The notes below the pieces were generated by a model. The model was not told where the DNA came from, did not search any database, and saw only the letters and a list, made by a program, of their open reading frames with translations. DNA of 64,000 nt from Nitrososphaerota archaeon (lineage in GTDB: Archaea > Thermoproteota > Nitrososphaeria > Nitrososphaerales > Nitrosopumilaceae): the NCBI GenBank assembly GCA_021325595.1, contig JAJPGX010000034.1, positions 1 through 64,000 on the forward strand, read 5' to 3'. This document shows, piece after piece, positions 9,518-18,021 of the stretch. Numbering within the stretch: the first letter of the stretch is position 1; every line of letters starts with the position of its first letter. The position numbers and the translations under genes were made by a program.

Positions 9518-10076
9518 TTTGTCCCTCTGAGGATCTCTCACTAACCTTTTCTAAAACAATTACTTTACCCTTGTGAACAACGTGACTTTTACACATAATT
9601 GTTGGTTCTATTGTTTGCTTGATAATAGATTTTGATATTTCAAAATCTTTCTCTACTGCGATTATATCCAGGTTTCTACCCTCATTGAATATTTGATTAG
9701 TATGATCAATTATTTCAATATCATTCTTATTCAGATATCTTTTTAATTTTTGAATGGAGTTTTCAAAAAGAGCTTTTTGATTCTCAGGAATGAGAGGCAT
9801 AACTTTGTTTAGTCTTTGCTCCATTCTCCATATTTCAACAGCAAGTTCGACAAGATCATTTGTTTGAACAGGTACATTTAGAAATTTTGGTTCTAGAACT
9901 GACATTGTGTCTTTGTGAGTCTCTGTGATTTTTTCTTCTGGCATACGTGGTTGAATTCTTCCCGATTTCTCCACCATTTTCTCTGGAAGATATTTACCAA
10001 TCAACAACAATATTCTGCATGACAGACAAAAATTGTAATTATCTGGTCCTACGAATCCGCATTGATTACAATGCAT
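9510..10076 (-). CDS. zinc-ribbon protein, first gene of chaperone operon
   Basis: A protein of 188 aa opening with MHCNQCGFVGPDNYNFCLSC, a CxxC...CxxC zinc ribbon. The rest is mostly helical, with no recognised family. I chose the start at 10076 because the ribbon begins at once and a TATA-like TTTAATAATA lies about 25 bases upstream, as in leaderless archaeal genes; the frame could extend to 10151. Its 3' end overlaps the Hsp70 start by 8 bases, so the two are translationally coupled. It may be an adaptor or regulator of the Hsp70 system; there is no sequence evidence that it is a GrpE-type exchange factor. Confidence 0.7.
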   Translation of the reverse strand: MHCNQCGFVGPDNYNFCLSCRILLLIGKYLPEKMVEKSGRIQPRMPEEKITETHKDTMSVLEPKFLNVPVQTNDLVELAVEIWRMEQRLNKVMPLIPENQKALFENSIQKLKRYLNKNDIEIIDHTNQIFNEGRNLDIIAVEKDFEISKSIIKQTIEPTIMCKSHVVHKGKVIVLEKVSERSSEGQNV

Positions 10077-10262
10077 GTGAGATCTTTTCCCTAGTATTAT
10101 TAAATAGTCTTTATGGTCCTTCCAAGTTGTAGGGAGATAATCATAGTACAAATTCTTAACAATGGAAATTGTTTATCTGATTCACTAAATTGTTGTATTG
10201 GTTGACAGTTTCAACCTACTATCCAGTGTAAAAAACGATAGCTTTTTATTTTAATATATCAT

Positions 10263-10290
10263 GTTATATCATATAACAAGGTGATATAAC
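10263..10290. promoter_or_regulatory. inverted repeat, probable operator of the RHH gene
   Basis: GTTATATCA (10263-10271) and TGATATAAC (10282-10290) are a perfect 9 bp inverted repeat lying between a T-rich TATA-like element (about 10228-10240) and the start of a ribbon-helix-helix-like gene. The right arm also contains the ribosome binding site AAGGTGAT, so a bound repressor or an RNA hairpin could block translation as well as transcription. Confidence 0.55.
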
Positions 10291-10457
10291 TGGTAAAAAT
10301 ACAATTAGACCTTTCCGAAGAAGAAGATGCAATAATTCAAGTCTACAAAAGTGTCAACAAACTAAAAACCAAACAAGAAGCAATCAAGGCCATGATAAAT
10401 CATTTTCAGGTAGAAATTAAACCAAAGAATGTTCAGAACAAGGAGTACTTCAAGTGA
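10290..10457 (+). CDS. small ribbon-helix-helix-like protein, CTG start
   Basis: A 55 aa protein beginning (M)VKIQLDLSEEEDAI and ending KPKNVQNKEYFK. The opening strand followed by helices resembles small RHH regulators, and similar short proteins are, as I recall, widespread in Thaumarchaeota. No ATG, GTG or TTG start fits: a stop codon lies just before a CTG, which itself sits 4 bases after a strong Shine-Dalgarno AAGGTGAT, so CTG is the most likely start. Its stop overlaps the next gene start (GTGA), so the two form an operon. Probable autoregulator through the inverted repeat at 10263-10290. Confidence 0.7.
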   Translation: MVKIQLDLSEEEDAIIQVYKSVNKLKTKQEAIKAMINHFQVEIKPKNVQNKEYFK

Positions 10458-11722
10458 CAATTATGCGGAGACATGGACACAATCGAGAATTTAGAGGGCC
10501 GAGATGGACCGCCAACGAGATAGGTAATTTGATTTCGCTTTTTCAAAATGGTCATGCCATTGGTGATATTGCTAGACAATTGCACAGAAATATTGATGCC
10601 GTTGATTACAAGCTGATTGAATGCGGACTCCTTGGCTTTCCGAACGATCTTTCCGGCAGACGCACTGGTCAACTATGGGATGAGCGAGAGATACAACAGC
10701 TCGTTAAGGAGTTTAAATCTGGAAAAACCATAATAGAGATGGCCGTTGGTCATGAGCGACCCAAAAATGCTATTTTAATAAAAATCATCCGTAATGGACT
10801 TATTGACATAACAGACAGGGACATTCTTCAAAAATACTCCGATAATAATATTAAATCGCCAATTAATAGTCAAAATGTGCCAGGTTCATCTGGAGGTTGG
10901 AAAGAATTTCCTACTCAAAAAGAGACCATTACGTTCTGGGAAACGATATTCAAAGCAGGAAATGCAAAATATTGGAAAGACCATCTTCAAAATGAATTAA
11001 ATAAGCGTTGGGAGATTTTTGACAAAAATTTGAGCGGATTAACATCTGAATGGGAAGGATTTAAGAAAACCCATATGGAAATTGCAGAAGTTGGCAACAA
11101 CGTAGAAACATACAAGCGAGAATGGGACGAGTCTCTTACAAGTTTAGGTAATCTCTTAAACAAGAACACAAATCATGAAAAAATAATGTGGGAAGAAACT
11201 CAAAAGACAAGAGGAATTAGAGATATGAAGATAACACAGAAGTTCAAAGAATCAGATGTTGATGAAATGAGATTCAACAATATGATGGACTACATAGAGA
11301 AATATCCGGAACTTCAAGCACAAAGAACTATTGAAAAACTTGTCGAGAATGTAAAAGACAAGCGTAATGATATCATAGAAGCTGAGAAACAGTATCGTGA
11401 AAAAATAAAAAATGTTAACGTCTTCTTAAATACAGTAAAAAGCAAACTAGAAAAAGTTGATCATCAACTTATTGCATTTGAAAGCTTTAGAAAAGACGCT
11501 GAAAAGAAAATAGAAGAAGTACAACAGAGATGGCTAACAAGAATACAAAAAATCTTCATGACTGATCAGCAAAAGGAAAATCTGAGACTGTTTATTTTTG
11601 AATTTGATAGAAAAATCGAAGAAGGTAGAAATCAATTAAGTCTAATGAATGAAGATTTCGAGAAATACAAAAAGAAAGAGATCGACATAATAAGAGTAGC
11701 ACGATTCTCTGATATAGAATAA
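10454..11722 (+). CDS. SANT/HTH-repeat and coiled-coil protein
   Basis: A 422 aa protein of unknown function. Residues 10-60 and 70-115 are two related segments (PRWTANEIGNLISLFQNG and QLWDEREIQQLVKEFKSG) with spacing typical of SANT/Myb-like or helix-turn-helix units that could bind DNA. Residues 180-420 are long charged helices, predicted coiled coil. GTG start overlapping the previous stop by 4 bases. It is the only plus-strand unit between two minus-strand chaperone blocks. It could be a structural DNA-binding protein of the element; this is inference. Confidence 0.7.
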   Translation: MTIMRRHGHNREFRGPRWTANEIGNLISLFQNGHAIGDIARQLHRNIDAVDYKLIECGLLGFPNDLSGRRTGQLWDEREIQQLVKEFKSGKTIIEMAVGHERPKNAILIKIIRNGLIDITDRDILQKYSDNNIKSPINSQNVPGSSGGWKEFPTQKETITFWETIFKAGNAKYWKDHLQNELNKRWEIFDKNLSGLTSEWEGFKKTHMEIAEVGNNVETYKREWDESLTSLGNLLNKNTNHEKIMWEETQKTRGIRDMKITQKFKESDVDEMRFNNMMDYIEKYPELQAQRTIEKLVENVKDKRNDIIEAEKQYREKIKNVNVFLNTVKSKLEKVDHQLIAFESFRKDAEKKIEEVQQRWLTRIQKIFMTDQQKENLRLFIFEFDRKIEEGRNQLSLMNEDFEKYKKKEIDIIRVARFSDIE

Positions 11723-11826
11723 ATTTTCGAAAAATGGTCTAACGAAGAGCGAAGCGGATTTAAAAAACTACAACTATATAATTAAAGTAAAAATTACGGA
11801 CAAATCCTTGGTCTTGTGAACTCGCT

Positions 11827-13869
11827 TTATTCAGTACACTTGATCTTTATGCTTCTATCCGAGATCCTCATCTGATTATTGCAAAAACTCATTTTACCAC
11901 TCAAAAACAAAACATCCATGTTTCTCAACGCATCATACAATCCAGCTTTGTTTGCAAGTACATGCTCGGCAGGTCGTATCTGGTCGTGACCCCAGTCAGG
12001 ATGTATTGCATGCAATAATTCATGAATTAGGACCACAGTCAGCATTCCCCTATTTTCTTTAGAATCTTCCTTCAGAGCATTGTGAATGCCAATCGGATAC
12101 TTTGGATGCATACCCAATCCAATATGTGCAAAAGCATATTGCGTGTCTTGTTGTATAAATAATTCAAATTCAACCTTTGATAGAAATGTTCTGCAATCGT
12201 ATCCTGTATGAAATGCATTGATTATGGCCTTTGCATCATTTAGACAAATACACATCCACCTATACCTGTTTGACTCTGGAGTCTGTTCTCTTATTGGGAT
12301 CTCATAAGGGGACAAGACATCATAGGTCTTCTTTACGTATTCTTCTTCGAATCTAGTGGTCTCTTTTTCAAAGTACTCTAGTTGTGGCTTGGGAATTACC
12401 GTGCCGCCAATCTTTTCGATAACTATGTGTTCTCTGTTTCCCGTACTCTTTTCTACTGCAGAGACTGTTAGGATTCCGTCTGCATCTATCTTGTAAGTTA
12501 CTTCAATCTCTAAATCCTCTCTTTGTGGAACATAAAGCCAAAAGCTTCCCAGGTTCTCATTTCCGTGGAATCCTAAAAGATTTTCAAAGTCGCCCTGCCA
12601 TACACTAATCTCAATCTTTGGACTCATCACATATTTTTTGTAAAATGTACTTGTAAATTCGGTTGGATAGGTAGTATTTTTTGGTATCATGAGTTTGATT
12701 CCAAGCTCCCCGCTTTTCATAACGGCCTTTTCTCCAAGATCAAGTGGTGTCACGTTAAGAAGTGCAAGACCCTGGTACAAGACTGGTAGATTTTCATCGC
12801 TTGCAAGCACTGCTCCTTCAATTGCAGCACCACTTGCTACTGAAAATTCTGGATCTACTCCTTCCTCTGGCTCTTTTAATATTTTTGAGATCATCTTACG
12901 TATTGCAGGAATTCTGGTTGGGCCACCAACTAGAACCACTTTTTTGATATCATCAGATGATATCTTTAGATCATTTAATACATTGTATATGCACTGTTCA
13001 CATCTTTTGAGAATTGGCTCTTCGATAATTCTTTCAAGGTCTTGACGTGTAACTGTTAACTTTAATGATATCTGAGAGTCCTGAGAAAAAAAGGTCTCAC
13101 TTATTGATATTTGATCTTTTTCTGTCAATTCAATCTTGATTTTTTCTGCAAATCGATTCAATTGAAATTTTATTGTATCATCAATTGCTGTTGAACCATT
13201 TTGTTTTTTACATTCTAATATCAAATACTTGGTAAGTTCTGAATCAATGTCTATTCCGCCTAGGTGTGTATCTCCGCCAGTGCCAATGACTTCAAAGAAA
13301 CTTCCATCTATTTCTAATACCGAAACATCTAACGTTCCTGCTCCCATATCAAAGACAAGTACCTTGGTAGGCTCTTTCATCTTCCCAAGGCCATATGAGA
13401 CTGCGGCTGCAACTGGCTCTGTCATTACTCGGATAACTTCAAGACCTGCTATCTCGCCTGCTGTCTTTGTTGCCTGTCTCTGATTGTCATTAAAGTATGC
13501 AGGAACTGTTATGACTGCTTTAGTAATTTTTTCTCGAAGAAAATATTCTGCATCTAGTTTTATTTTGGTTAAAATTAGTGCCTCGATAAATTCTGGCAGA
13601 TAGTGTTTTCCAAATACCTCAAATGTCTCTCTTGATCCTATCTTTCTTTTGACATTAAATATGGTTCCCTTTGGATTGTAGGTTGACTGGTCTACTGCGG
13701 TATTTCCCACTAGTATCTCGCCAGACTCTAGAAAAGAAACAACAGAGGGAAATGGTTTGTTTGTAGTGCTTTTGACCTCAAAGGGAGGAATTATCCTAAT
13801 CTTTCCATCTGACAAGACCGCTGCTGCTGAATAGCTTGTTCCTAAATCAATGCCAAGAACCTTGGTCAT
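11827..13869 (-). CDS. Hsp70 fused to a HExxH metallopeptidase-like domain
   Basis: A 680 aa fusion. The first 500 residues are a full Hsp70: GIDLGTSYSAAAV at the start, phosphate-2 loop VFDMGAGTLDVSV, LVGGPTRIPAIR, then the beta substrate-binding domain ending near IVIEKIGG. The helical lid expected next is missing. Residues 530-680 instead form another domain with HELLH at 616-620 followed by H623, H628 and E636-like acidic residues, the pattern of zincin metallopeptidases. The combination suggests a chaperone that delivers substrates to its own protease or a zinc-dependent domain recruited by Hsp70. It ends before a plus-strand gene and follows the membrane J-like gene by 36 bases. The Hsp70 part is certain; the protease activity is inference from the motif. 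Confidence 0.88.
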   Translation of the reverse strand: MTKVLGIDLGTSYSAAAVLSDGKIRIIPPFEVKSTTNKPFPSVVSFLESGEILVGNTAVDQSTYNPKGTIFNVKRKIGSRETFEVFGKHYLPEFIEALILTKIKLDAEYFLREKITKAVITVPAYFNDNQRQATKTAGEIAGLEVIRVMTEPVAAAVSYGLGKMKEPTKVLVFDMGAGTLDVSVLEIDGSFFEVIGTGGDTHLGGIDIDSELTKYLILECKKQNGSTAIDDTIKFQLNRFAEKIKIELTEKDQISISETFFSQDSQISLKLTVTRQDLERIIEEPILKRCEQCIYNVLNDLKISSDDIKKVVLVGGPTRIPAIRKMISKILKEPEEGVDPEFSVASGAAIEGAVLASDENLPVLYQGLALLNVTPLDLGEKAVMKSGELGIKLMIPKNTTYPTEFTSTFYKKYVMSPKIEISVWQGDFENLLGFHGNENLGSFWLYVPQREDLEIEVTYKIDADGILTVSAVEKSTGNREHIVIEKIGGTVIPKPQLEYFEKETTRFEEEYVKKTYDVLSPYEIPIREQTPESNRYRWMCICLNDAKAIINAFHTGYDCRTFLSKVEFELFIQQDTQYAFAHIGLGMHPKYPIGIHNALKEDSKENRGMLTVVLIHELLHAIHPDWGHDQIRPAEHVLANKAGLYDALRNMDVLFLSGKMSFCNNQMRISDRSIKIKCTE

Positions 13870-13905
13870 AGTTTCTGAACTTGATGCAAATTTTTAACTC
13901 TTAAG

Positions 13906-14979
13906 TTAATTTCCAAATCCTTTTTCCTTGGAAATCATATCTCGTGCTTTTAAAAAGTCTTTAATTACTGCCTCTTTTTTCTGTCTCGCCTCTATTGACA
14001 TGTTGATACTTCCAGATAGATTGTTTTTTATCATCAACTCCCTGAATTTTCTCTTTAATTCCTCTGAGGTTACGTTTCTCTGTACACCTAGAATGACGTA
14101 TGGATCAAATCCGTATTGTTTCGGTGGTTCTTGAACTCTTTTCTTTTCTTCCTTTTCTTTACGTTCTTCTTCTTTTTTCTTGAAATCTTCGTATACTCTC
14201 TTTTCTCTATCTTTTTCAGCCTCTCGCTCTTGCTGCTTTTTTTCTAATTCTGCCGATGACTCATCAGAGTAATTTGGCTTTTTCTCATACCTTTCATTTT
14301 CTCTTGCTTTTTCTCGCCCTCGCTGCTTCTCCTTTTCTCGTTGTCTTTCCCTTTCTAGTTTCTTTGCCTTTTCTATCTCTTCTTTCTCGTTTCGCTTTAT
14401 TTGTTCTAATTTTTCGTAGGAATATGATTTTCTTTTTCTACGAGTCAATGCAAAATAAGTAATTATCCCAATTGCGATTGCTCCAACAATACCAACAATA
14501 GGAATTAGATCTCCTGAAAACGAGCTAAGAATCTGCGGAATTTGTTGAATTGTATTGCGAGTACTAGCAATAATATTTTGGGGTGTTTGAGCAGTATGGT
14601 TTTGAAAAATAAAAAATCCAATTACGCCAAGAGCTATCACGCCCAGAATTATTCCAATTTTCTTTCTACCTTTACTCCTCTTGTTGTGACTTCCAGCGCC
14701 TCCAGCTCCTGAATATCCTCTGTAGGGGCGTGCTTTTAGCAAAAATATTATTCCGGAAATTCCTGCAATCCAAGGAGAGTAATATACCAGTTGAACCTTG
14801 ATGCATTGACTTGTAAGATTAAAGGCATCCCCCCATCCTCCGTTACACATTTGAACAATTGTCTCTAAAGATGATCCAAAAAATCCTGTACTGATGTTTT
14901 TAATATCTTCAATATAGAAATACATCACGACCGATATTATCATGAGAATTATTCCAATAATAAATCTGAAAGTTTTCAA
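13906..14979 (-). CDS. membrane protein with degenerate C-terminal J domain
   Basis: A 357 aa protein. Hydrophobic segments near residues 5-24, 70-86, 105-122 and 160-178 suggest four membrane spans. Residues 185-290 are a highly charged Lys/Glu/Arg-rich coiled coil, and the last 65 residues (DPYVILGVQRNVTSEELKRK onward) match a J domain but have IKNNLSG where HPD should be. It lies 36 bases upstream of the Hsp70-metallopeptidase gene in the same direction, so it probably tethers that chaperone to the membrane. It is the second HPD-less J-like protein in the window. Confidence 0.7.
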   Translation of the reverse strand: MKTFRFIIGIILMIISVVMYFYIEDIKNISTGFFGSSLETIVQMCNGGWGDAFNLTSQCIKVQLVYYSPWIAGISGIIFLLKARPYRGYSGAGGAGSHNKRSKGRKKIGIILGVIALGVIGFFIFQNHTAQTPQNIIASTRNTIQQIPQILSSFSGDLIPIVGIVGAIAIGIITYFALTRRKRKSYSYEKLEQIKRNEKEEIEKAKKLERERQREKEKQRGREKARENERYEKKPNYSDESSAELEKKQQEREAEKDREKRVYEDFKKKEEERKEKEEKKRVQEPPKQYGFDPYVILGVQRNVTSEELKRKFRELMIKNNLSGSINMSIEARQKKEAVIKDFLKARDMISKEKGFGN

Positions 14980-15162
14980 TAATTTTCTAAACTTTTCATA
15001 AACTTAAGGTTTAAGCACCATCAAAGTTATTTTCAAGCATATGATTAAGTGTGAGACCTGTAGGACCCAGCTACTATTTTGGAACAATGAAACTATCATT
15101 ATATCAAATTGCACTTAAATACAAATTTTGCATATCGATTACTGTTTGATTGTGGAATAAGG

Positions 15163-15180
15163 CTAGGAATTTTTTCCTAG
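15163..15180. terminator. hairpin at the 3' end of the large secreted-protein gene
   Basis: CTAGGAA (15163-15169), a TTTT loop and TTCCTAG (15174-15180) form a short hairpin that includes the TAG stop of the gene on the minus strand. On the plus strand it is followed by a T-rich run, so it would work best as a terminator in that direction. The 175 bases further right of it (15000-15160) hold no gene I can support. Confidence 0.35.
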
Positions 15181-17972
15181 TCTTTTTTCTTTTTTGACAA
15201 CTTTGGTATAAACCGAATTATTTTATCTTCCAATTCTTTCACATGCCAGGTAATGGTATCACGTCTTTTTAGAATAAAAAATACCGTAATTGGTCCAGCA
15301 ATTGCAAGCATCAAGTATGTAGAATCTTGCCTGTAAACCACAGTTGCAAAGAGATTGTCTTTTGCAACAAAGCTTACATCGTTTGTCTTAACATCAAATG
15401 GAAGATTATTTCCTTCCCAGTGGTCAAAGACTTGGCGTACTAAAAATGAGAATTGCCATTTGTCTGGTGCATGAAGTGTTACTGTTGTTCCATATGGATA
15501 GAGACCTCCCCCATCTGCATCGGTTGCATTAACCTGTAGCATACGATAATAGTTTGCCTGGATCTTGGAATCATCTGATAGAAACAGATCTATCTTTCCA
15601 CTTGTAAATTTCTGACCTGAGATATCCACGTTATTGAGAACATAGTTTTCTCCTGTATTGTTAAACTGCTGCGGCACATCGATATGTGCCAGCCCTGCAT
15701 TTGTGGTATAATCAAAAGGAATAGTGGTAGCAAGAGTTTGATTGTTAATTGTTATGACAGGGATGATGTTAAGCACAGTACCATCGTTTCCTGTTGCTGC
15801 AAACGTAACATCAATTATCTTCTTTGCAATAAAGTAAAGCGTATCAGTTATGGGCCTAAAACCATCCTTGTTTGCAAATAGGGTTACATCAAAACTTCCT
15901 TCTCTGTCAGGTGATATGGAATATTTGCCAGAACCTACCTGTGTTACTTGAAATGGCGACTGGAAGTTGTAACTTGCATTCTCAACATCTGATGTGATAT
16001 CAAACAGATTTGGTTTTCCTACTTTGACAACGGTATTGTTTGCATCGATGGTAACATGCATTTGATTGTAAAATGATTCGATTGGCTCAGTTACTGCCCC
16101 ATTTGAGGAGAGCATTGCTATGGTTACATTGCCTTCTCTGTTTATTGTCATGTACTTGCCTGAAGGGTCTAATGTTATACCTTCAGCCGTGGAGAGCTCC
16201 TCAGGCGTATCCAGTTGTAATGGTACTCCAAGAGAATTGGTCTTGTATATCACAAATGGAAATTTCTCACCCACATGAACCTTAGTTGGGAGGTCAAACT
16301 CTACATTTGTTGCAATATTCTCAGGTACGACAAAGATACCTGTAGGAGGTAGACCGGTGATGGATGTAGAGATCTCAGCCTTCTGGTCTACAGTTCCTGA
16401 AAGTATCAAATTGGTTGATGCAAACTGGAGCTTGTCTGGAATATCCTGAATCAGAGTCTTAACTGCAACATCAGGTGGTTCTGCAAAGACAGTTGATGGA
16501 TCCATCATTGCACCCGAACTGTCTGAGATGTACATTATGCCAAGGTCTTGGGTTATTCCAGATCTTACTGGAAGAGGAGTTATTCCAATGTGATACGAGT
16601 CATAGTATCTTGGCATTATACCAATCTGCGCTGATCCAGGTATCTTGCCAGGCCCCGATGCAGTGATTGTATAATTGCCCATTCCACCTGCACTAACCTC
16701 AAACTGTACTGAACTAGCAAGACCTTCTTCTTGATTTGTTCCCGGGATACGTTCTGAAACCATCTCTATCTCCTTGTTATATTTCAGATCCGAGCTATCT
16801 GATGATATTCCAACTATGGAACCGTCTGCTGGCAACGGAATCAGAATATTATTTCCTGAATCATTTACCTGTCTGTATAGGCTCACTATACCATAACTTG
16901 AGTCGTCAAATGTTGGAGGATAAACCCAGATCTTGATTAAATTAGCATTGCATGCGAAGGAATTGCAGAGACCTGTCAGGTTTCCTGGAGTAAGATCTTG
17001 GTTTTGTCCTCCACCCACAGCAAGTGTTGCAGAAGCAGAACCAAAACCATCAACGCTAACTGAGATTGTAGAGTTACCGCCATTTATGGTATGTAAGATT
17101 CCAGTTGCGATACCATTGTTCAGTGTAGTAGAATACAAAATGTCATTGAAATGCTCGATATCATAATTGCTGCCAAATCTTGCTACATTAGTATCACTTG
17201 ATGTTAATACAGCATGTATCCCATATGGAGGCTTGAATGGTTTTCCTTCCTTTTCTAACCAGACATACCAATATGCGATAGAATTTGGAACAACTAGATC
17301 TGGCGCTACTGCAAATCTTACTTGAACATCGTCATTAATCTTGGTTACAGTTGCTGTTGCAATACCGAGACCTTCTGCCGAGACTGAGATCTGACCCGTT
17401 CCCTTTGTCACAAGAGGCAGCTGTGTATAGTACTGGCCTTTTGGTATTGTTACTGTCTCTGGCGCTTGAATCATTGAAGATGTTGTCACATAGATCTCTG
17501 TATCCTGGTTTACTGGAGTAGGCTGCCCGAATTCGTCTTGTGCAAAGACGTATGCCAACATGCTCTGGGCTTTTGTGGTGTTATCTGGGAGTACAATCTC
17601 AAGCGAGGCCGGTTGAGTATTGGATTGGTATATTGTGGTATCTGCATCAACTAGCTTTCCGCGAAATGCTGCAAAGACTGTTGCGTTGCCTTCTTTTAGA
17701 GGCGTTATCTGAAATATACCGTGATTTGAAAAATGTGGTATGATAATGGAATCAGGTACCTGGAGTGTAGATTTGTCACTTGATGACAAAAAGAAAAGAT
17801 TGTCAATATTTTCTGCGCGGTCAAGTACCACAAGACCTTCATAATCTTGTCCTGCAATCATCTTTTTTGGAATCCATATCGAATAACCTGCAGTCTCTTG
17901 CGACTGACCAGAGACTGGTACCATGGAAAGAGGTAGAAGAAATGTTACAAGTAAAAGCGATGTCTTTTTCAA
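15177..17972 (-). CDS. giant secreted, C-terminally anchored beta-rich protein
   Basis: A 931 aa surface protein. It has an N-terminal Sec signal (MKKTSLLLVTFLLPLSMVPVSGQS), a long extracellular part made of repeated beta-strand units like Ig/big-type domains (for example segments ending in TATVTKINDD and SATLAVGG), and a single membrane helix near residues 888-905 followed by a basic cytoplasmic tail ending in KKKKD. There are no catalytic motifs. It probably acts as an adhesin or pilus-associated surface protein of the element's contact apparatus; that is inferred from its place next to other secreted proteins and prepilins, not from homology. Confidence 0.75.
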   Translation of the reverse strand: MKKTSLLLVTFLLPLSMVPVSGQSQETAGYSIWIPKKMIAGQDYEGLVVLDRAENIDNLFFLSSSDKSTLQVPDSIIIPHFSNHGIFQITPLKEGNATVFAAFRGKLVDADTTIYQSNTQPASLEIVLPDNTTKAQSMLAYVFAQDEFGQPTPVNQDTEIYVTTSSMIQAPETVTIPKGQYYTQLPLVTKGTGQISVSAEGLGIATATVTKINDDVQVRFAVAPDLVVPNSIAYWYVWLEKEGKPFKPPYGIHAVLTSSDTNVARFGSNYDIEHFNDILYSTTLNNGIATGILHTINGGNSTISVSVDGFGSASATLAVGGGQNQDLTPGNLTGLCNSFACNANLIKIWVYPPTFDDSSYGIVSLYRQVNDSGNNILIPLPADGSIVGISSDSSDLKYNKEIEMVSERIPGTNQEEGLASSVQFEVSAGGMGNYTITASGPGKIPGSAQIGIMPRYYDSYHIGITPLPVRSGITQDLGIMYISDSSGAMMDPSTVFAEPPDVAVKTLIQDIPDKLQFASTNLILSGTVDQKAEISTSITGLPPTGIFVVPENIATNVEFDLPTKVHVGEKFPFVIYKTNSLGVPLQLDTPEELSTAEGITLDPSGKYMTINREGNVTIAMLSSNGAVTEPIESFYNQMHVTIDANNTVVKVGKPNLFDITSDVENASYNFQSPFQVTQVGSGKYSISPDREGSFDVTLFANKDGFRPITDTLYFIAKKIIDVTFAATGNDGTVLNIIPVITINNQTLATTIPFDYTTNAGLAHIDVPQQFNNTGENYVLNNVDISGQKFTSGKIDLFLSDDSKIQANYYRMLQVNATDADGGGLYPYGTTVTLHAPDKWQFSFLVRQVFDHWEGNNLPFDVKTNDVSFVAKDNLFATVVYRQDSTYLMLAIAGPITVFFILKRRDTITWHVKELEDKIIRFIPKLSKKKKD

Positions 17973-18021
17973 CGATTCACAAAACTGTAATTAATTTAAA
18001 GCGGGATTTTGAATTACTGTA

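Noticed and set aside
15041-15118. 25-codon frame starting MIKCETC on the plus strand
   Set aside because: Only one CxxC pair, no second zinc site and no start signal; too short to support.
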